A stretch of 64,000 nucleotides of DNA from Zobellia laminariae (GCF_009725995.1 NZ_RCNS01000003.1:1185130-1249129); one strand, 5' to 3'; numbered from the stretch's first letter, positions 51,839 to 62,345 are shown. The notes: generated by a model not told the origin, from the sequence alone. Translations and numbers: made by a program.

Positions 51839-54451
51839 ATGGGCAAAACGTTACGCTATATTAATACCGCTGCTAAAATAAGCCTATTATTTGTAGTTCT
51901 GGTAATCAACTCGTGTAACACGCTTAAACGGGTTAGCGAAGATGAATTATTGCTTAAAAAAAATACTATCTACGCAGATAGCGCAGAAGTAAAGAGCGAA
52001 GACATAGAAAGCCTGATCGTTCAAGAACCTAATACCACAATTTTAGGTTACCCCTTACGCCTAAACCTCTACAACCTAGCAAAAAAGAATCCTGATTCTT
52101 CATACAATGCTTGGTTAGACCGCAATGAAAAACGAGAACGGAAACTCATTAACTTCCTTTCTAAAAAACAAGTTGACCGCCTGGGAGAATCCTTTCTAGT
52201 AAGCGGTCTTAGCGAATGGCTTAAAAAAGTTGGGGAGGCTCCATCTACTCTAGATACTACAAAAACAAAACGAACTTTAGAAAGACTGAGTGCTTATTAC
52301 GGTAGTAAAGGCTATTTTAACAACAATACGAGCTACGATATTGACACTATAATTAAAAAAAGAAGAGCTTCCGTTTCCTATAAAATAGACCTTGGAAAGC
52401 CTTTTATGATTGATTCCGTATCAAGAAAAATAGCATCTAACGCTATAGATTCTATTTACATGCTTCATAAGAGCGAAGCATTTGTTCAAGATGGAGAGCA
52501 ATTTGACCTTTCCAAGTTTTCTAGTGAAAGAGAACGTTTAAGTAATATTTTTAGAAACTCAGGTATCTACAACTTTCAAGAGAGCTCTATTTCTTACGAC
52601 ATCGCTACAGATACCACCAAACTGGCCAATGATCAAAAAATGAACATTGAGCTGAACATAGATAATTTTAAAAGACGAGGAGATAGCGCAGTAACTAGTT
52701 CTGAATATAAGGTGTATAAATTTGACAAAATCAATATTTACACGGATTTTCTCTACGATGAAAACGATAGCGAGCAGAAATTTATTCGTTACGAAGATTA
52801 CACCATCTATTACAGAAATAAACTAAGGTTTAAACCTAAGACTTTGGCCAATGCCGTATTTTATGAAAAAGACAGCATTTATAAAGATATAGATCGTACG
52901 CGTACCTACAGACAAATTACGAACTTGGGCGTTTTTAAATACCCTACAATCACTTCAACCCCTAATGACAGCTCTGCCACTTTGGATGCCAATATCTATT
53001 TAGCAGCAAGGCCAAAATATTCTCTAGGAACATCATTTGAAGTTACCCGATCCAATATTCAACAATTTGGATTAGCTCTAAGCCCCTCATTACAGGCAAG
53101 AAATCTTTTTGGTGGAGCTGAAAATTTAAATTTATCCGGTAGACTAAGCATTGGCTCATCCAATGATCCAAGTATAATAGATAACCGGTTTTTTAATATT
53201 CAAGAATTTGGTGCGGACCTTACCTTAGATATCCCTAGAATATGGTTACCTTTTATTAATACCAATAAAATTATACCAAGCTATACCCTACCTAGAACCC
53301 GTATTTCAATTGGTACAAGTTTCCAAAAAAATATAGGTTTGGACAAGCAGGCTTTCAATACCGTTTTGGGTTATAACTGGGTTCCTTCAGATTTTATAAA
53401 ACATGATGTTGAATTGCTGAACATTCAGTTTGTTAGAAATGTTAACCCCGATCGGTTTTTTAATGTTTATGGAAACTCATTCAGTCAGTTAGATGATGTT
53501 GCGGATAATTTTGACAGCTATAATGATACAGTATTATATCCTGAGCTAACTAGTTATTTTGAAACTACAGAGGATTCAGAAGACCCTAGTCTTCGTATTC
53601 CGACAGGCACTACTGATTTTACGGAAGCTATTCTTAATAGAACGGTACCAAGTACTACCGATGAATACCAAACCGTAAGCCGTATTGAGGAGAGAAGACA
53701 ACGTCTAACGGAAGACAACCTAATTTTCGCAAGTAACTACACATTCAACCTAAACAATCGTGAAGGAATTACTGATAACACTTTTTTTCAGTTTAGATTT
53801 AAAGTAGAAAGTGCAGGTAATGCTCTATCCTTACTTTCAAAAGTAATTCCCTTTAACACAAATACGGATGAAGATAAATTAGTCTTTAGCGTTCCTTTTA
53901 GTCAATATATAAAAACAGAATTTGATTATGTCAAGTACTGGGCTACATCAAGAACTAACGTTTTAGCATTTAGAAGCTTTTTTGGTATTGCTATTCCTTA
54001 TGGAAACTCAGATAACATTCCGTTTGTTCGTAGTTATTTTGCAGGTGGTGCAAATGACATTAGAGCTTGGTCTCCATACTCACTTGGACCAGGACGTACG
54101 GATGCTATAAATGACTTTAATGAAGCAAACCTAAAAATAAGCCTTAACCTAGAATATCGTTTTCCCGTTATAGGAAACCTTAAAGGTGCTCTTTTTGCCG
54201 ATGCAGGTAACATTTGGAACGTTTTTGATAACGTAGAAGATCCAGAAGCTACTTTTACAAACCTAAAATCACTTGAAGACATTGCTCTAGGTACTGGATT
54301 TGGACTCCGATACGATTTTACCTATTTTGTATTACGTGCAGATTTAGGTTTTAAAACTTATAATCCCGCTGAAGAAATCTCAAAAAGGTGGTTCAGGGAC
54401 TATAATTTTGCTAATTCCGTGTTACAAATTGGTATTAACTACCCTTTTTAA
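51839..54451 (+). CDS. tamL: TamL-type lipoprotein, BamA/TamA superfamily outer-membrane barrel
   Basis: An 870-aa protein. The signal ends in a lipobox (VLVINSC), so it is a lipoprotein, as in Bacteroidota TamL, the lipidated relative of TamA. POTRA-like domains span about residues 25-375 (typical helix-strand elements such as RTLERLSAYYGSKGYFNN, and RTYRQITNLGVFKYP). The Omp85 barrel fills the C-terminal half, with the lid-loop SYFAGGANDIRAW (VRGF-type motif) at about residue 735 and a final aromatic YPF. With TamB it moves proteins or lipids to the outer membrane. The short start (ATG 51839) is used because of the promoter position. Confidence 0.88.
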   Translation: MGKTLRYINTAAKISLLFVVLVINSCNTLKRVSEDELLLKKNTIYADSAEVKSEDIESLIVQEPNTTILGYPLRLNLYNLAKKNPDSSYNAWLDRNEKRERKLINFLSKKQVDRLGESFLVSGLSEWLKKVGEAPSTLDTTKTKRTLERLSAYYGSKGYFNNNTSYDIDTIIKKRRASVSYKIDLGKPFMIDSVSRKIASNAIDSIYMLHKSEAFVQDGEQFDLSKFSSERERLSNIFRNSGIYNFQESSISYDIATDTTKLANDQKMNIELNIDNFKRRGDSAVTSSEYKVYKFDKINIYTDFLYDENDSEQKFIRYEDYTIYYRNKLRFKPKTLANAVFYEKDSIYKDIDRTRTYRQITNLGVFKYPTITSTPNDSSATLDANIYLAARPKYSLGTSFEVTRSNIQQFGLALSPSLQARNLFGGAENLNLSGRLSIGSSNDPSIIDNRFFNIQEFGADLTLDIPRIWLPFINTNKIIPSYTLPRTRISIGTSFQKNIGLDKQAFNTVLGYNWVPSDFIKHDVELLNIQFVRNVNPDRFFNVYGNSFSQLDDVADNFDSYNDTVLYPELTSYFETTEDSEDPSLRIPTGTTDFTEAILNRTVPSTTDEYQTVSRIEERRQRLTEDNLIFASNYTFNLNNREGITDNTFFQFRFKVESAGNALSLLSKVIPFNTNTDEDKLVFSVPFSQYIKTEFDYVKYWATSRTNVLAFRSFFGIAIPYGNSDNIPFVRSYFAGGANDIRAWSPYSLGPGRTDAINDFNEANLKISLNLEYRFPVIGNLKGALFADAGNIWNVFDNVEDPEATFTNLKSLEDIALGTGFGLRYDFTYFVLRADLGFKTYNPAEEISKRWFRDYNFANSVLQIGINYPF

Positions 54452-54610
54452 TGCAATGGCTGATGGCTTCACGCTTATTAGGAACTAGAAACCCAAACAT
54501 TCATAAATTCTACATGAGATAAGCCTACAAAACACCCATTTTATAACAATATTGAGCCACAAACTTGATAAACTTATAAAAACCAATCTTTTTAGACCTA
54601 TTTATTTTAT

Positions 54611-54618
54611 TACATTTG
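54611..54618 (+). promoter_or_regulatory. -7 promoter element of fbaA
   Basis: TACATTTG matches TAnnTTTG, 39 bases before ATG 54658. Confidence 0.6.
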
Positions 54619-54657
54619 TCCTATTGATTTTACACATATAATTTAGACAAGAACATT

Positions 54658-55725
54658 ATGGCTCACAGTATAAAACCAGGTGTCGCAACAGGTGACGAAG
54701 TACAAGCAATCTTTAACTATGCTAAAGAAAAGGGGTTCGCTCTTCCAGCAGTAAACGTTATTGGTTCTGACACAATTAATGGTGTCCTAGAAACAGCAGC
54801 AAGTTTAAATGCTCCTGTAATCATTCAATTTTCTAATGGCGGTGCTCAGTTTAACGCTGGTAAAGGTCTATCTAACGATGGTCAAAAAGCAGCTGTTCTT
54901 GGTGCTGTAGCCGGTGCAAAACATGTACACCAATTAGCAGAAGCTTATGGTGCTACGGTTATTCTTCATACAGATCATTGTGCTAAAAAATTATTGCCTT
55001 GGATAGACGGACTGTTAGATGCTAGTGAAAAGCATTTCGCCGAGACTGGAAAACCTCTTTACAGCTCACATATGATCGATCTTTCGGAAGAGCCTCTTGA
55101 GGAGAACATCGAGATCTGTAAAGGTTACTTGGAGCGCATGAGCAAAATGAACATGACATTAGAGATCGAGCTTGGTATTACAGGTGGTGAAGAAGATGGC
55201 GTTGACAACTCTGATGTAGATGATTCTAAATTATACACCCAACCAGAAGAAGTAGCTTACGCTTATGAAGAACTTTCTAAAGTAAGCCCAAGATTTACAA
55301 TTGCAGCTGCTTTTGGTAATGTTCACGGTGTATATAAACCAGGTAACGTAAAGTTGACTCCAAAAATCTTAAAAAACTCTCAAGAATATATTTCTAAAAA
55401 ATACAATGTAGAGCACAATCATATCGATTTTGTTTTTCACGGAGGTTCAGGTTCTACAGTTGAAGAAATCAGAGAAGGTATTAGTTACGGAGTTATTAAA
55501 ATGAACATTGATACTGATTTGCAGTACGCATTTTTAGCTGGTGTTCGTGATTATGTTCAAGACAACAAAGACTATCTTCAATCTCAAATTGGCAACCCAA
55601 AAGGTGCTGATGAACCTAACAAGAAGTTCTACGATCCAAGAGTTTGGTTACGTGAAGGAGAAAAGACTTTTGTAGAGCGCTTGAAAAAAGCTTTCGAAGA
55701 TTTAAACAATGTTAATACCTTATAA
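54658..55725 (+). CDS. fbaA: Class II fructose-bisphosphate aldolase
   Basis: A 355-aa zinc aldolase splitting fructose 1,6-bisphosphate into glyceraldehyde-3-phosphate and dihydroxyacetone phosphate. The zinc and catalytic residues are in LHTDHCAKKLLPW (catalytic Asp and zinc His), GGEEDGVDNSDVD, AAFGNVHGVYKPG (second zinc His) and FHGGSGSTVEEI (third zinc His and phosphate loop). NMNIDTDLQYAF-like MNIDTDLQYAFL completes the site. Length equals E. coli FbaA (type A). It precedes accD by 27 bases and is probably co-transcribed with it. Confidence 0.97.
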   Translation: MAHSIKPGVATGDEVQAIFNYAKEKGFALPAVNVIGSDTINGVLETAASLNAPVIIQFSNGGAQFNAGKGLSNDGQKAAVLGAVAGAKHVHQLAEAYGATVILHTDHCAKKLLPWIDGLLDASEKHFAETGKPLYSSHMIDLSEEPLEENIEICKGYLERMSKMNMTLEIELGITGGEEDGVDNSDVDDSKLYTQPEEVAYAYEELSKVSPRFTIAAAFGNVHGVYKPGNVKLTPKILKNSQEYISKKYNVEHNHIDFVFHGGSGSTVEEIREGISYGVIKMNIDTDLQYAFLAGVRDYVQDNKDYLQSQIGNPKGADEPNKKFYDPRVWLREGEKTFVERLKKAFEDLNNVNTL

Positions 55726-55752
55726 TAGGTACTAAACATCCCTAAAACTAAT

Positions 55753-56637
55753 ATGGAAGATATGACGGCTTGGTTTAGAAGAAAAGAAAAGGGAATACAA
55801 ACGGCTACCGAAGAGAAGAAAGACACCCCAAAAGGGTTGTGGTACAAATCTCCAACGGGAAAAATTGTTGAATCAGAAGTACTTGCAAAAAACTATTACG
55901 TAAGTCCTGAAGACGATTATCACGTTCGTGTAGGCAGTAAAGAGTATTTTGAAATACTTTTTGACAACAACAAATTCAGGGAACTGGATGCTAAGTTGAC
56001 CTCAAAAGACCCTTTAAAGTTCGAGGATACCAAAAAATATTCTGACCGCTTAAAGGCCGCCCAGAAGAAAACAGGACTTAATGATGCCGTAAGAACCGGT
56101 TTTGGAAAATCTTTGGATAAAGATGTTGTTATAGCATGTATGGATTTTAATTTCATTGGAGGATCAATGGGTAGCGTTGTGGGAGAAAAAATTGCACGCG
56201 CCATAGATTATGCCATAAAGAGAAAAGTTCCATTTGTAATGATATCTAAATCTGGTGGTGCGCGCATGATGGAAGCTGCCCTGTCTCTAATGCAATTAGC
56301 TAAAACATCGGCTAAACTAGCTCAATTGGCAGAAGCTAAACTTCCGTATATATCACTTTGTACTGATCCTACTACAGGAGGTACTACAGCATCTTATGCA
56401 ATGCTAGGAGATATTAATATATCAGAACCTGGTGCATTAATAGGATTCGCGGGACCAAGAGTTGTAAAAGAGGCTACAGGAAAAGAACTTCCTGATGGCT
56501 TCCAAACGGCAGAATTCGTAATGGAACATGGTTTTCTAGATTTCATCTCACACAGAAGAGACTTAAAAAAGAAGATCAACCTTTATATTGATTTAATTCA
56601 GAACATTCCAGTAAGGACTGAAAAGGCTTCGGCATGA
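55753..56637 (+). CDS. accD: Acetyl-CoA carboxylase carboxyltransferase subunit beta, lacking zinc-finger cysteines
   Basis: A 294-aa subunit that, with AccA, transfers CO2 from biotin to acetyl-CoA to give malonyl-CoA for fatty acid synthesis. The crotonase-type core is intact: [55 protein letters not shown] and [12 protein letters not shown]. In E. coli the N-terminus has a four-cysteine zinc ribbon (CDSC ... CPKC). The matching segment here, [20 protein letters not shown] followed by [13 protein letters not shown], aligns but has no cysteine. This appears to be a lineage trait, not damage. The last 4 bases overlap the next gene. Confidence 0.95.
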   Translation: MEDMTAWFRRKEKGIQTATEEKKDTPKGLWYKSPTGKIVESEVLAKNYYVSPEDDYHVRVGSKEYFEILFDNNKFRELDAKLTSKDPLKFEDTKKYSDRLKAAQKKTGLNDAVRTGFGKSLDKDVVIACMDFNFIGGSMGSVVGEKIARAIDYAIKRKVPFVMISKSGGARMMEAALSLMQLAKTSAKLAQLAEAKLPYISLCTDPTTGGTTASYAMLGDINISEPGALIGFAGPRVVKEATGKELPDGFQTAEFVMEHGFLDFISHRRDLKKKINLYIDLIQNIPVRTEKASA

Positions 56638-57119
56638 AACCGTTAGTTATTACACTAATTTCATTTTGGTTTTTATGTTGTTCAACTGATAAAGAAAAAA
56701 TGCTTGCCGCAGAATCTGACGCGGCAAGCTTTTTATCTGATACGGCAGGAGTAATTGGAGTTACCATTTCAGGAAAAGAGAATTCATATACCTTTGACAC
56801 CACTGTTCAAAGTCCAGATACAGGTTGCGACCAATATGCAGATTGGTGGGAGGTAGTTGATTTAAAAGGAAATCTCATTTACCGAAGAATACTTACCCAT
56901 AGCCACGTAGATGAACAACCTTTCTCTCGTTCGGGAATAAACATTCCATTAGAAAAAAATACCCAAGTGTACATTCGTGTACATATAAACTCACTAGGAT
57001 ATGCCTCTGAGGTTCAAAAAGGTTCGGTAGAAAATGGTTTTATGACAACTGAATTAGATGTAGAATTTGCCAAGGAGTTAGAAAAAGCAGAACCACTTCC
57101 AACAGGGTGTGCTTTTTAA
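56634..57119 (+). CDS. Putative lipoprotein of unknown function, coupled to accD
   Basis: A 161-aa protein. A short signal with a cysteine pair ([13 protein letters not shown]) suggests a lipoprotein. The mature part looks beta-rich ([41 protein letters not shown]). It contains a [12 protein letters not shown] stretch and a final PTGCAF, so the two remaining cysteines may form a disulfide. No family is recognised. It overlaps accD by 4 bases (ATGA), so translation is coupled, but a link to lipid synthesis is not evident. Confidence 0.75.
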   Translation: MKPLVITLISFWFLCCSTDKEKMLAAESDAASFLSDTAGVIGVTISGKENSYTFDTTVQSPDTGCDQYADWWEVVDLKGNLIYRRILTHSHVDEQPFSRSGINIPLEKNTQVYIRVHINSLGYASEVQKGSVENGFMTTELDVEFAKELEKAEPLPTGCAF

Positions 57120-57250
57120 ATTTTAAAATACGTATTGTTTTTTTTAAACGTCAAATCGCGAAAAAAAATCGCTATTGAGATTTTAAAAAGAAACACTTCT
57201 TACTAACAATATTATTTTCACAAGAAGTAACCCCTCCAAAAAATTCTATC

Positions 57251-57284
57251 AAAAAAAAAGCCTCACTATTTCTAGCGAAGCTTA
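57251..57284 (-). terminator. Terminator after the DUF302 gene
   Basis: On the minus strand AAGCTTCGCTA and TAGTGAGGCTT pair (two G-U pairs) around a short loop, followed by a run of nine T. Confidence 0.75.
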
Positions 57285-57309
57285 ATTGACATTTTTAATA
57301 GGTTTTTAT

Positions 57310-58231
57310 CTACTCCTCTGAAGCATTATCAGCAAGACCCTGCAAGGCTGCCAAAACAATCTCCAACGTTGCATCACTATTTATAACACCATGTCGTGAT
57401 ACAAATAATTCAGGATTATTAAAAGCTATTTTAACCTCTCCGTCAGCATTTTCATACACCAATATTTTCTGCGGTAAATCAAGAGCTGAAGTTTGGCTCT
57501 TTTGCATCAACATTGTACCCAAATTTGGATTACCAAAAATAATCACTTTAGTAGGAAGCAATTCTAATTCAACATTAGCAGCATTAGCTTGATGATCTAG
57601 CTCAGCTACAATTGTGAGGTTTTCGTTACCATCAATTACACTTATTATATCGGCATAAGTAGCATCAAATGTTTGATCACTTAAAACCGTAGTTACATTA
57701 TAATCAGTAATTACGTCACTAGGCTGTTCAGTTACATCTGCTACGGCCGTATTTTCACTTAAATTTTTTAATGCCGTTGCAATTGTTGGCAGGGTAGCTA
57801 CATCACCAAGCGTGTGCCGGTTAGCTAAATACACTGTAGAATTATATCCCACAAAAACCTCTTCACTATCATTTTGATAAACCACAATACGTTGTGGCAA
57901 ATCTAAACCAGCTTGTTGATTTACTTGCATCAACGGTGTACCTAAATATAGGATTACCAAAGAAAATTATTTTAGTAGGATTCAACTCCAAACCAACAGA
58001 AGCTGCATTAGCAGCATGATCTACTTCTGCAACAATTTTAATATTTTCGTTAGTATCCAAACTTGCCTTCAACACGGCATAGGTATCATCAAAAGATTGC
58101 GTGCTTTTTACGTAATTCATACCTACCACATTTGGATTAGTATCTATAGTCTCTGGCTCCGTTGTTTCATCTTCGTCACAAGCAACAAAAGCAAAAGTCA
58201 AAAAAAGTACTGTTAAAAATTTCAAATTCAT
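57310..58231 (-). pseudogene. Frameshifted lipoprotein with two DUF302 domains
   Basis: The first reading (from ATG 58231) gives a lipoprotein signal (LTFAFVACDEDE) and the first half of a DUF302 domain up to TKIIFFGNP. The frame then shifts by one near 57947, and the rest (LGTPLMQVNQQAGLDLPQ.. to the end at 57310) is read in another frame. The second, intact DUF302 copy has GNPNLGTMLMQ at this point, so one extra T in the first copy explains the break. The two repeats align well otherwise (EVDHAANAA / ELDHQANAA; DLPQRIVVY / DLPQKILVY). DUF302 function is unknown. It may be a real pseudogene, a very recent mutation or a base-call error; the reading is intact elsewhere. Confidence 0.82.
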
Positions 58232-58418
58232 AATTCATTAATTTAGGGCAATCTTAAATTAGTGTTCTGTGTTCTCTTTTTAAGATTGTAGTTAATACTT
58301 ATAAGATATACGCATGGTACCCTTAATCAGTTTTTTATATAGCGCCAAATTTTGTTAATCGTTAAAAGCTCTTAGTATATTTTATTCCTCAAATCATTTG
58401 TTTTTAGCGCATTAATTG

Positions 58419-58426
58419 TATCTTTG
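58419..58426 (+). promoter_or_regulatory. -7 promoter element of rpsO, with -33 TTTG
   Basis: TATCTTTG matches TAnnTTTG. A TTTG at 58397-58400 lies 18 bases upstream, a good -33 spacing. The leader is about 50 bases. Confidence 0.7.
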
Positions 58427-58480
58427 CCGCTTGATTGAAAATCAATCATATACATAAAAATCATTTAAAATAATATTGGA

Positions 58481-58750
58481 ATGTATTTAACGAAGGAAGT
58501 AAAAGCCGAAATCTTTAAGAAATACGGCGGTAAAGCAGAGAACACTGGTTCTACTGAAGGTCAGATTGCATTGTTCACACACCGTATCAATCATTTGACT
58601 GGTCACTTGAAGAAAAATCACAAAGACTTTAATACAGAGCGTTCTCTAGTAAAGTTGGTAGGTAAAAGAAGAAGCTTACTTGATTATATGATAAAGAATG
58701 ATATTGTTAAATATCGTGAACTTATTGTAGAGTTGGGTATTAGAAAGTAA
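58481..58750 (+). CDS. rpsO: 30S ribosomal protein S15
   Basis: An 89-aa protein that binds the central domain of 16S rRNA early in 30S assembly. Family motifs: TGSTEGQIALFTHRINHLTGHLKKNHKDF (read in two parts, TGSTEGQIALFT and HRINHLTGHLKKNHKD) and LVGKRRSLLDYM near the C-terminus. Length is exactly typical. It is followed by a hairpin and then pnp, the same order as in many bacteria including E. coli. Confidence 0.98.
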   Translation: MYLTKEVKAEIFKKYGGKAENTGSTEGQIALFTHRINHLTGHLKKNHKDFNTERSLVKLVGKRRSLLDYMIKNDIVKYRELIVELGIRK

Positions 58751-58756
58751 TATTCA

Positions 58757-58787
58757 TAGGGGCTGAAAATTTTCAGCCCCTATTTTA
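58757..58787 (+). terminator. Terminator between rpsO and pnp
   Basis: ATAGGGGCTGAAAA pairs with TTTTCAGCCCCTAT (14 bp, no unpaired loop in the strict sense), then TTTTAT. Read-through into pnp is possible. Confidence 0.75.
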
Positions 58788-58848
58788 TATAAAGCCCTTA
58801 TTGTTTTAAGGCAAAACTAAAAGCTGCACACAGTTTTTCATTGGTCAA

Positions 58849-58931
58849 GTGCTATCAGCACATACAACAACACAACCTTCTGGCCTCAACAACCAGACGA
58901 CCATTGTTTAACAGTCCGCCCGTTAGCGGAT
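58849..58931 (+). promoter_or_regulatory. Structured leader of pnp
   Basis: Two small hairpins lie in the rpsO-pnp gap: GTGCT-ATC-AGCAC at 58849-58861, and TCCGC-CCGTTA-GCGGA at 58916-58931, the latter 13 bases before the pnp ATG. They could affect pnp mRNA stability or translation. pnp is autoregulated through its leader in E. coli; the same is not shown here. Confidence 0.35.
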
Positions 58932-58944
58932 ACAAATCAATTTT

Positions 58945-61173
58945 ATGATTCCAAAAGTATTTAAAGAGGTCATAGACCTTGGTGATGGTAGAGAAATTAC
59001 TATCGAAACTGGAAAATTAGCAAAACAAGCTCATGGCTCTGTTGTTGTTACATCTGGAAAATGTATGCTATTGTGTACAGTAGTTTCCAACTACGAACAA
59101 AAAAATCTTGGTTTTCTACCATTAACAGTAGATTACAGAGAAAAATTTGCTGCGGCAGGACGTTACCCAGGTGGTTTCTTCAAAAGAGAAGCAAGACCAA
59201 GTGATGGCGAAGTATTGACTATGCGTTTAGTGGATCGTGTATTACGTCCTCTTTTCCCAAAAGATTATCAAGCAGAAACACAAGTTATGATTCAGTTAAT
59301 GTCTCATGATGATGATGTTATGCCTGAAGCTATGGCTGGTTTAGCGGCGAGTGCTGCTATTCAATTATCTGATTTCCCTTTTGAATGTGCTATCTCCGAA
59401 GCTAGAGTTGGTCGTGTTAATGGCGAATTTGTAATTAACCCTACACGTGCTCAATTAGCTGAATCTGATCTTGAAATGATGATTGGAGCTTCAGCTGATT
59501 CTGTAATGATGGTTGAAGGTGAAATGGATGAGATTTCCGAAGAGGAAATGGCTGACGCTATCAAGTTTGCTCACGAAGCTATTAAAGTACAAATTGCTGC
59601 GCAATTGCGTTTAGCAGAAGCTTTTGGCAAAAAAGAAGTTCGTGAATATGAAACTGCGGAAGTTAACGAAGATTTAGAAAAAAGAATCCACGATTTAGCT
59701 TACGATAAATGTTATGCTATTGCTAAGAAGGGAACTTCTAAAGCAGAACGTAGTAATGCATTTGCTGAAGTAAAAGAAGAAGTTAAGGCTTCTTTTACAG
59801 AGGAAGAGATGGAAGAATTTGGACATCTTGTTGGCGGATACTACAAACAAGCAGAAAAAGCAGCCGTTAGAGATTTAACCTTGAACGAAGGTTTACGTTT
59901 AGACGGTAGAAAAACTGACGAAATTAGACCAATTTGGTGTGAGGTTGATTATTTACCATCAACACACGGTTCTGCAATCTTTACTCGTGGAGAAACTCAA
60001 GCATTAGCAACAGTTACTTTAGGAACTTCTAGAGATGCTAACAAAATAGATATGCCATCTTATGAAGGCGAAGAGAACTTCTATTTACATTATAACTTCC
60101 CTCCTTTTTGTACAGGTGAAGCTAGACCAATTCGCGGAACATCTCGTAGAGAAGTTGGGCATGGTAACTTGGCGCAACGTGCATTAAAAGGAATGATTCC
60201 TGCGGATTGTCCTTATACTGTTCGTGTTGTATCTGAAGTACTAGAATCTAACGGTTCTTCTTCTATGGCAACAGTTTGTGCCGGTACAATGGCTATGATG
60301 GATGCTGGTGTGCAAATGAAAAAGCCCGTTTCTGGTATTGCAATGGGATTAATTTCTGATGCAAAATCTGGAAAATATGCTGTATTATCCGATATTTTAG
60401 GTGATGAAGATCACTTAGGAGATATGGATTTTAAAGTTACTGGTACTGCAGATGGTATTACGGCTTGCCAAATGGATATTAAAGTAAAAGGATTGTCTTA
60501 CGAAATTCTTGTGAATGCTTTAAAACAAGCTCGTGAAGGTCGTTTACATATTTTAAGTAAACTTACTGATACGATTGCTACACCAAATGCTGAAGTTAAA
60601 GAACACGCACCTACAATGGTTACGCGTAGAGTTCCTAATGAATTTATTGGTGCTTTAATTGGACCAGGTGGTAAAGTGATTCAAGAGATGCAAAAGGAAA
60701 CTGAGACTACTATCGTTATTAACGAAGATCCAGTTACTGAAGAAGGTATCGTAGAAATTTTAGGTGTAGGCAGTAAAGGTATTGATGCTGTTATGGCAAA
60801 AATAGATTCTATTCTATTCAAACCTGAAGTAGGAAGTGCTTACGAAGTTAAAGTCATTAAAATGTTAGATTTTGGTGCTGTTGTAGAATACCAAGATGCT
60901 CCTGGCAACGAAGTATTGTTACACGTATCAGAATTAGCATGGGAAAGAACTGAAAATGTTACCGATGTTGTAAACATGGGCGATGTTTTTGATGTGAAGT
61001 ATTTAGGTACTGATCCTAGAACTCGTAAAGAAAAAGTTTCTAGAAAAGCTTTATTACCTAAACCAGAAGGTTTTGTAGAAAGACCACCACGTAATGATAA
61101 AGATCGTGGCCGTGGTAGAGATGACAGACGAGGCGGTAGCAGAGATAACCGTGATCGCAAACCTAGAGACTAA
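58945..61173 (+). CDS. pnp: Polyribonucleotide nucleotidyltransferase
   Basis: A 742-aa phosphorolytic 3'-5' exoribonuclease. Two RNase PH-like cores: first [10 protein letters not shown].. and [20 protein letters not shown], second [20 protein letters not shown] and [20 protein letters not shown], with the catalytic Asp region at [16 protein letters not shown] domain ([18 protein letters not shown]) and an S1 domain ([15 protein letters not shown]) follow. The tail is Arg/Asp-rich ([10 protein letters not shown]), a disordered extension common in this group. It degrades mRNA and trims RNA in the cytoplasm. Confidence 0.98.
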   Translation: MIPKVFKEVIDLGDGREITIETGKLAKQAHGSVVVTSGKCMLLCTVVSNYEQKNLGFLPLTVDYREKFAAAGRYPGGFFKREARPSDGEVLTMRLVDRVLRPLFPKDYQAETQVMIQLMSHDDDVMPEAMAGLAASAAIQLSDFPFECAISEARVGRVNGEFVINPTRAQLAESDLEMMIGASADSVMMVEGEMDEISEEEMADAIKFAHEAIKVQIAAQLRLAEAFGKKEVREYETAEVNEDLEKRIHDLAYDKCYAIAKKGTSKAERSNAFAEVKEEVKASFTEEEMEEFGHLVGGYYKQAEKAAVRDLTLNEGLRLDGRKTDEIRPIWCEVDYLPSTHGSAIFTRGETQALATVTLGTSRDANKIDMPSYEGEENFYLHYNFPPFCTGEARPIRGTSRREVGHGNLAQRALKGMIPADCPYTVRVVSEVLESNGSSSMATVCAGTMAMMDAGVQMKKPVSGIAMGLISDAKSGKYAVLSDILGDEDHLGDMDFKVTGTADGITACQMDIKVKGLSYEILVNALKQAREGRLHILSKLTDTIATPNAEVKEHAPTMVTRRVPNEFIGALIGPGGKVIQEMQKETETTIVINEDPVTEEGIVEILGVGSKGIDAVMAKIDSILFKPEVGSAYEVKVIKMLDFGAVVEYQDAPGNEVLLHVSELAWERTENVTDVVNMGDVFDVKYLGTDPRTRKEKVSRKALLPKPEGFVERPPRNDKDRGRGRDDRRGGSRDNRDRKPRD

Positions 61174-61198
61174 GACCTCTAAATTTTAACACATATTT

Positions 61199-61230
61199 TA
61201 AGCCTCAACTTGTTAAGTTGAGGCTTTTTT
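61199..61230 (+). terminator. Terminator after pnp
   Basis: AAGCCTCAACTT and AAGTTGAGGCTT form a 12-bp stem with a 3-base loop, followed by a T-run. Confidence 0.88.
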
Positions 61231-61337
61231 GTGCGACTCATCTAAAAAGTGAAGTTTTTTACGTCGGTTTGTAACATTTCTGGCTTTTTTGCGTATAAGT
61301 ATATGCAGTCTATGCAAACTGAACCTAATTTATTTAC

Positions 61338-62201
61338 ATGAGACAGCTTAAAATTACAAAACAGGTCACCAATAGGGAGACCGCATCTTTGGACAAGTAC
61401 TTGCAAGAAATAGGCAAAGTAGACTTGATTACGGCAGATGAAGAAGTAGAATTGGCACAACGTATCAAGGCAGGCGACCAGATCGCTCTTGAAAAACTCA
61501 CAAAGGCCAATCTTCGATTCGTTGTATCGGTTGCCAAGCAGTACCAAAACCAGGGACTTACTTTACCCGATTTAATTAACGAGGGTAACCTAGGCCTTAT
61601 TAAGGCCGCACAACGTTTTGACGAAACAAGAGGATTTAAGTTTATTTCTTATGCCGTTTGGTGGATTCGTCAATCTATTTTGCAAGCTTTGGCAGAACAG
61701 TCTCGTATTGTACGCTTGCCATTGAACAAAATTGGTTCAATCAACAAAATAAATAAAACCTTTGCTTTTCTTGAGCAGGCGCACGAACGTATGCCTTCTC
61801 CTGAAGAAATTGCAAAAGAGTTAGATATGACTGTTGAGGACGTAAAGCAATCGCTTAAGAACTCAGGCCGTCATGTATCTATGGATGCTCCTTTGATCGC
61901 TGGTGAAGATTCTAACCTATATGATGTACTTCGTAGTGGTGAGTCTCCAAACCCGGACAAAGAATTATTGCACGAATCTTTACGTACAGAAATTGAGCGC
62001 GCTTTAGAAACTTTGACTCCTAGAGAAGCAGATGTTATTCGTCTATACTTTGGTCTTGCCGGACAACATTCAATGACTCTTGAAGAAATTGGTGAAACTT
62101 TTGAACTTACTAGAGAGAGAGTTCGCCAGATTAAGGAAAAAGCTATTAGAAGATTGAAACATACTTCTAGAAGCAAGATTCTTAAAACCTATTTAGGTTA
62201 A
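61338..62201 (+). CDS. rpoD: Primary RNA polymerase sigma factor (sigma-70)
   Basis: A 287-aa sigma factor without region 1.1, the short form usual for Bacteroidota primary sigmas. It has region 1.2 ([20 protein letters not shown]), region 2 ([56 protein letters not shown]), region 3 and region 4 ([35 protein letters not shown]). It recognises the TTG / TAnnTTTG promoters seen across this window. It stands alone, with a terminator upstream (pnp) and another downstream. Confidence 0.97.
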   Translation: MRQLKITKQVTNRETASLDKYLQEIGKVDLITADEEVELAQRIKAGDQIALEKLTKANLRFVVSVAKQYQNQGLTLPDLINEGNLGLIKAAQRFDETRGFKFISYAVWWIRQSILQALAEQSRIVRLPLNKIGSINKINKTFAFLEQAHERMPSPEEIAKELDMTVEDVKQSLKNSGRHVSMDAPLIAGEDSNLYDVLRSGESPNPDKELLHESLRTEIERALETLTPREADVIRLYFGLAGQHSMTLEEIGETFELTRERVRQIKEKAIRRLKHTSRSKILKTYLG

Positions 62202-62316
62202 AAAATCTAAAAAGTTACACGTTAAATATTCCTTAAATTGGAAATTTGGCATATATATTGTAATTTTAAAAGCAACAACAGTTTATCATGACTGTTCGTT
62301 TTTTGATTGATGAATA

Positions 62317-62345
62317 AACTCCGGCTGATTACCGGAGTTTTTTCA
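62317..62345 (+). terminator. Terminator after rpoD
   Basis: AAACTCCGG pairs with CCGGAGTTT (9 bp, 7-base loop) and is followed by a T-run. It lies about 115 bases after the rpoD stop, giving the mRNA a long AT-rich 3' region. Confidence 0.85.

Noticed and set aside
62289..62318. Eight-codon ORF before the rpoD terminator, as a leader peptide
   Set aside because: It is too short to judge and has no downstream gene for attenuation to control; it is more likely the 3' region of rpoD mRNA.
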